64,000 nt of DNA, taken from G963556115 sp963667375 (GTDB lineage Bacteria > Planctomycetota > SZUA-567). Of the stretch, positions 61,672 through 64,000 are shown one piece after another. The stretch is from contig OY763323.1 in the NCBI GenBank assembly GCA_963667375.1, positions 3,038,001 to 3,102,000 on the forward strand, in the 5' to 3' direction. Numbering within the stretch: position 1 is the first letter of the stretch; every line of letters starts with the position of its first letter. The notes beneath the pieces are model-generated. The model was not told the DNA's origin, ran no database searches, and saw only the letters and a list, made by a program, of their open reading frames with translations. The position numbers were made by a program, and so were the translations under genes.

Positions 61672-63954
61672 ATGGCAGGACAACTGAGACACGATATTGT
61701 GCAACGATCGAGAGAGAATGGAAGAATACTCCGTTCAACGCACGCTCATACCTACGTACCGATTAAAACGATACTTATATTAGCAGTTTTATCATTATTC
61801 CTCATCGCCCCGTTCCTCCTCGGTTTTTCCATAATACCAATTAATGTCGGTACAATTGCAACCGAAGACCGTTTCAGCCGCGTAGATTTTCAGTGGAAAG
61901 TACCAAACACCACAGAAATTTTCAGAGAAGTTGAAAAAACCCACCTGCCAATATTTGAAAATGTGCCATATAACGTCTGGATGAATGAAGTATTTGAACC
62001 TATTGCAGAACTTATGGAGCGGGCAATTGACCTGCGTGATCCGGACAAACTTTTTCAGTATGCCAAAGATAACAATATCGAAATAACCAAACAGGAAGCG
62101 GAAATACTGACCAATTACCTGCTCAGTGATATTGATCAGGGTATATATTCCGAACTTATAAACCCTGCAAGACGGGCTGTAGGTCAGTGGATTTATACTA
62201 AAGGTGTAATAAGTGATGAGCAGTATGCACTGGCAATGTCTGAAGGCGGGAATCGCTCAATAGAGGTAATCAGACCTGACAACCTCTTCTCACGCGGTTT
62301 AATAATGACCATAGGCTCTGAAAACGGGCCGATGAATATCTCAGAAACAGCGTCATACCTGCAAAAAGGTCTATACGATAAGCTCTGGCTGGTACGTCAG
62401 GCTCTGCGCGAAGCCATTGAAAATATTCTTGAACGACGCATAAGCCAGCACCCTACACTGATCTATCAGAAAGATCTTACCGCTCAAACTCTGGAAAACC
62501 GCAAAACTCTCGCGCTCAAAAAAGCCAGCCATATCAACAAGGGTGAACTTATTATAGAACGCGGCCAACCTATAACCTCCGAAATATACACCAAACTTCG
62601 AACCGAAAATGAAGCGTACAACCAGCAGCGCGGCAGCAGATTTAATTTCAAAAATATTCTCAGCAAGTTTATTCTGGTTTTTCTTCTCTGCCTCTTTTTT
62701 TACATTATATCTCGAAAACGTGTCTCAAGAAATGTCATGATTGGCACTATGCTTTCATTTATGATAACCGTCTGCATCAGCTACATCATTATGCTTAACG
62801 GCAGGTCAATCACGCTGGTTCCAATTGGCTTTCTTGCCGGTACAGTCGCAATCGGCAGCAGAAAATCAGTAGGCATGCTGGTAACGGCAATGTATGCACT
62901 ATTTATTATTGCAATCTCCTATCAGCAGCCTTCAGAAATCCTGGCAATTATAGCTATCGGCACCTTATTTTCAATTCTGGTGCCCCAGGAGCGCTTCCGC
63001 CTCGGCATCCTTAAGGCTTCAGTAATTTCGGGAGTTATAGGAGTTATGGTCTATCTGTGCTGGTATATCAGTGATGGTATAGATATCGCTTTACCCGGCA
63101 GTTTTTCAGATTTAATCGCCTTGCACTTCAGCGATTCTATTGATATTCTACTCCGCCGCTCAGGCTGGATATTTGCCAGTTCTATCGTTTCTTTCGCGCT
63201 TATTCTGCTATCACTCAAAGCGATACAGCGTGTTTTTGATGCTACGCCCAATGTCATTCTCCAGGATCTTCAGGAGCATCCGTTGCAGAATAAACTGTTA
63301 CTGAAGGCTCCAAGCACCTACTACCACAGCTCAATTGCCGCCGCTCTCGCCGAGGCCGGCGCCAATGCCTGCGGAGGAAACGCCCTGCTCTGCCGTACAT
63401 CCTGCCTCTACCATGATATCGGTAAACTTGTTAAACCTGAGTACTTTACCGAGAACGAAAGCGGAATCAGCAGACATGACATTCTGACACCGAGTATGAG
63501 TGCGCTTATCATTGTCAGCCACGTCAAAGACGGAGCGGAAATGGGGCGCCAGAACAAACTTCCCAAAGCTATTATTGATATTATTGAGCAGCATCACGGA
63601 ACAACCCAGGTCTCATACTTCTTGCGCCAGGCCTTGGAAGAAGCCGAAGATCCCAGCGAGGTAGATGAGCAGCAGTTCCGCTACCCCGGTCCCAGACCGC
63701 AGTTCATTGAAGCGGCGGTGGTTATGATTGCCGACTCGGTTGAAGCGGCCAGCAGATCACTTGAAGGAGCGAGCAGCGCCAGTATCCGAGCACTGGTACA
63801 TAAGATAATAATGGGAAAACTCCATGATCAGCAGTTTGATGACTGCTCATTGACATTCAAGGATCTAGCCCGCATTGAAGACGCTCTGGTCAGAGTCTTA
63901 CAGAGCATGTTCCATTCACGGGTAAAATATGACAAAAAAGAAACAAAAAAATAA
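61672..63954 (+). CDS. 7TM receptor-HD hydrolase, PgpH-like cyclic di-AMP phosphodiesterase
   Basis: The 760-residue protein has an N-terminal membrane helix (about 33-55), a large extracytoplasmic domain (about 60-325), then seven hydrophobic helices (about 328-520) and a C-terminal HD domain: STYYHSSIAAALAEAGANACG, CLYHDIGKLVKPEYF, IEQHHGT and MIADSVEAASRS. The metal-binding His and Asp residues are present. PgpH enzymes cleave c-di-AMP and control osmotic and wall homeostasis. The gene usually precedes ybeY, which fits the start seen at 63982. Confidence 0.9.
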   Translation: MAGQLRHDIVQRSRENGRILRSTHAHTYVPIKTILILAVLSLFLIAPFLLGFSIIPINVGTIATEDRFSRVDFQWKVPNTTEIFREVEKTHLPIFENVPYNVWMNEVFEPIAELMERAIDLRDPDKLFQYAKDNNIEITKQEAEILTNYLLSDIDQGIYSELINPARRAVGQWIYTKGVISDEQYALAMSEGGNRSIEVIRPDNLFSRGLIMTIGSENGPMNISETASYLQKGLYDKLWLVRQALREAIENILERRISQHPTLIYQKDLTAQTLENRKTLALKKASHINKGELIIERGQPITSEIYTKLRTENEAYNQQRGSRFNFKNILSKFILVFLLCLFFYIISRKRVSRNVMIGTMLSFMITVCISYIIMLNGRSITLVPIGFLAGTVAIGSRKSVGMLVTAMYALFIIAISYQQPSEILAIIAIGTLFSILVPQERFRLGILKASVISGVIGVMVYLCWYISDGIDIALPGSFSDLIALHFSDSIDILLRRSGWIFASSIVSFALILLSLKAIQRVFDATPNVILQDLQEHPLQNKLLLKAPSTYYHSSIAAALAEAGANACGGNALLCRTSCLYHDIGKLVKPEYFTENESGISRHDILTPSMSALIIVSHVKDGAEMGRQNKLPKAIIDIIEQHHGTTQVSYFLRQALEEAEDPSEVDEQQFRYPGPRPQFIEAAVVMIADSVEAASRSLEGASSASIRALVHKIIMGKLHDQQFDDCSLTFKDLARIEDALVRVLQSMFHSRVKYDKKETKK

Positions 63955-63981
63955 TAATTTGATATTATTTAAAGATATGAT

Positions 63982-64000
63982 ATGAAAGCAGACAATGTCT
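63982..64000 (+). CDS. Possible start of the next gene (ybeY expected by context), cut by window edge
   Basis: The frame reads MKADNV and then leaves the window. The only support is position: in many bacteria a pgpH-like gene is followed by ybeY, an RNA-processing metalloprotein. No strong ribosome binding site is visible. The call rests on gene order, not sequence. Confidence 0.3.

Noticed and set aside
63929..63985. 18-codon frame overlapping the end of the PgpH-like gene
   Set aside because: It is Lys/Asn-rich, has no start signal and is probably chance.
1..64000. CRISPR arrays, tRNA genes, insertion sequences, prophage or plasmid genes
   Set aside because: No direct-repeat arrays, T-loop consensus, transposase motifs or phage genes were found on reading both strands by eye.

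Overview
This 64 kb window is chromosomal DNA, about 45% GC by impression, from a Gram-negative anaerobe. An LptF/LptG-type permease, an LptE-like lipoprotein and BamD-like TPR proteins point to an outer membrane. HydF ([FeFe]-hydrogenase maturation), a cobalamin-riboswitch-controlled ThiC-family enzyme and a GGGtGRT/NifU-like pair point to an anaerobic lifestyle. A large Ser/Thr kinase with a TPR tail next to an ECF-type sigma factor, and the general gene content, suggest the PVC superphylum, perhaps Lentisphaerota or Kiritimatiellota. That placement is inference, not proof. No tRNA, 5S/16S/23S rRNA, insertion sequence, prophage or CRISPR array was seen; the RNA genes are RNase P RNA and SRP RNA.

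Layout. 1-2.0 kb, minus strand: rplU and rpmA, then a cobalamin riboswitch with an intrinsic terminator in front of a ThiC homologue cut by the window edge (probably 5-hydroxybenzimidazole synthase, BzaF). 2.1-11.6 kb, minus: the most unusual locus. A plant-type glucan, water dikinase (GWD, two CBM45-like modules) is directly followed by a phosphoglucan, water dikinase (PWD-type) whose N-terminus is a sugar-isomerase-like TIM barrel instead of a starch-binding module. A second, free-standing TIM-barrel protein follows, and a GT4 glycosyltransferase lies upstream as a separate unit. 12-14.6 kb, minus: hydF and a ceramidase-like membrane-anchored protein. 14.8-20.7 kb, plus: lptF/G-tilS-pyk-bshB1-thiS-thiG, closed by a perfect 25-bp hairpin. 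20.8-32.9 kb, minus: cell-envelope genes (LptE-like, two TPR proteins), recO, ftsY-PHP-nusB-ribH, ribBA, ybaB-rhomboid-dnaX, SRP RNA. 32.9-34.6 kb, minus: a degenerate M48-like protein and an unknown.

34.7-38.5 kb, plus: two tandem acetolactate synthase large subunits, each preceded by its own Val/Leu-rich leader peptide and terminator/antiterminator hairpins. 38.7-40.5 kb: a NifU-like scaffold protein and a GGGtGRT-family protein with codon use suggesting high expression, behind a near-perfect palindrome. 40.6-43.9 kb: three tandem histidine phosphatases, a sirtuin and rnpB. 43.9-61.5 kb: a secreted unknown (minus), a FAD oxidoreductase (plus), then minus-strand FHA protein, metG, sigma factor/Ser-Thr kinase/EI24/secreted coiled-coil cluster, HAD phosphatase, cobyrinate diamide synthase, mutS and a DUF4954 beta-helix protein. 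61.7 kb to the end, plus: a 7TM-HD (PgpH-like) phosphodiesterase and probably the start of the next gene.

Together the window gives an anaerobe that makes its own cobalamin (cobB/cbiA and probably BzaF for the lower ligand), thiamine thiazole, riboflavin and branched-chain amino acids. It appears to store and remobilise an alpha-glucan by reversible phosphorylation, a strategy otherwise known from plant and algal starch. Function calls rest on motif and family recognition by eye; no database search was run.
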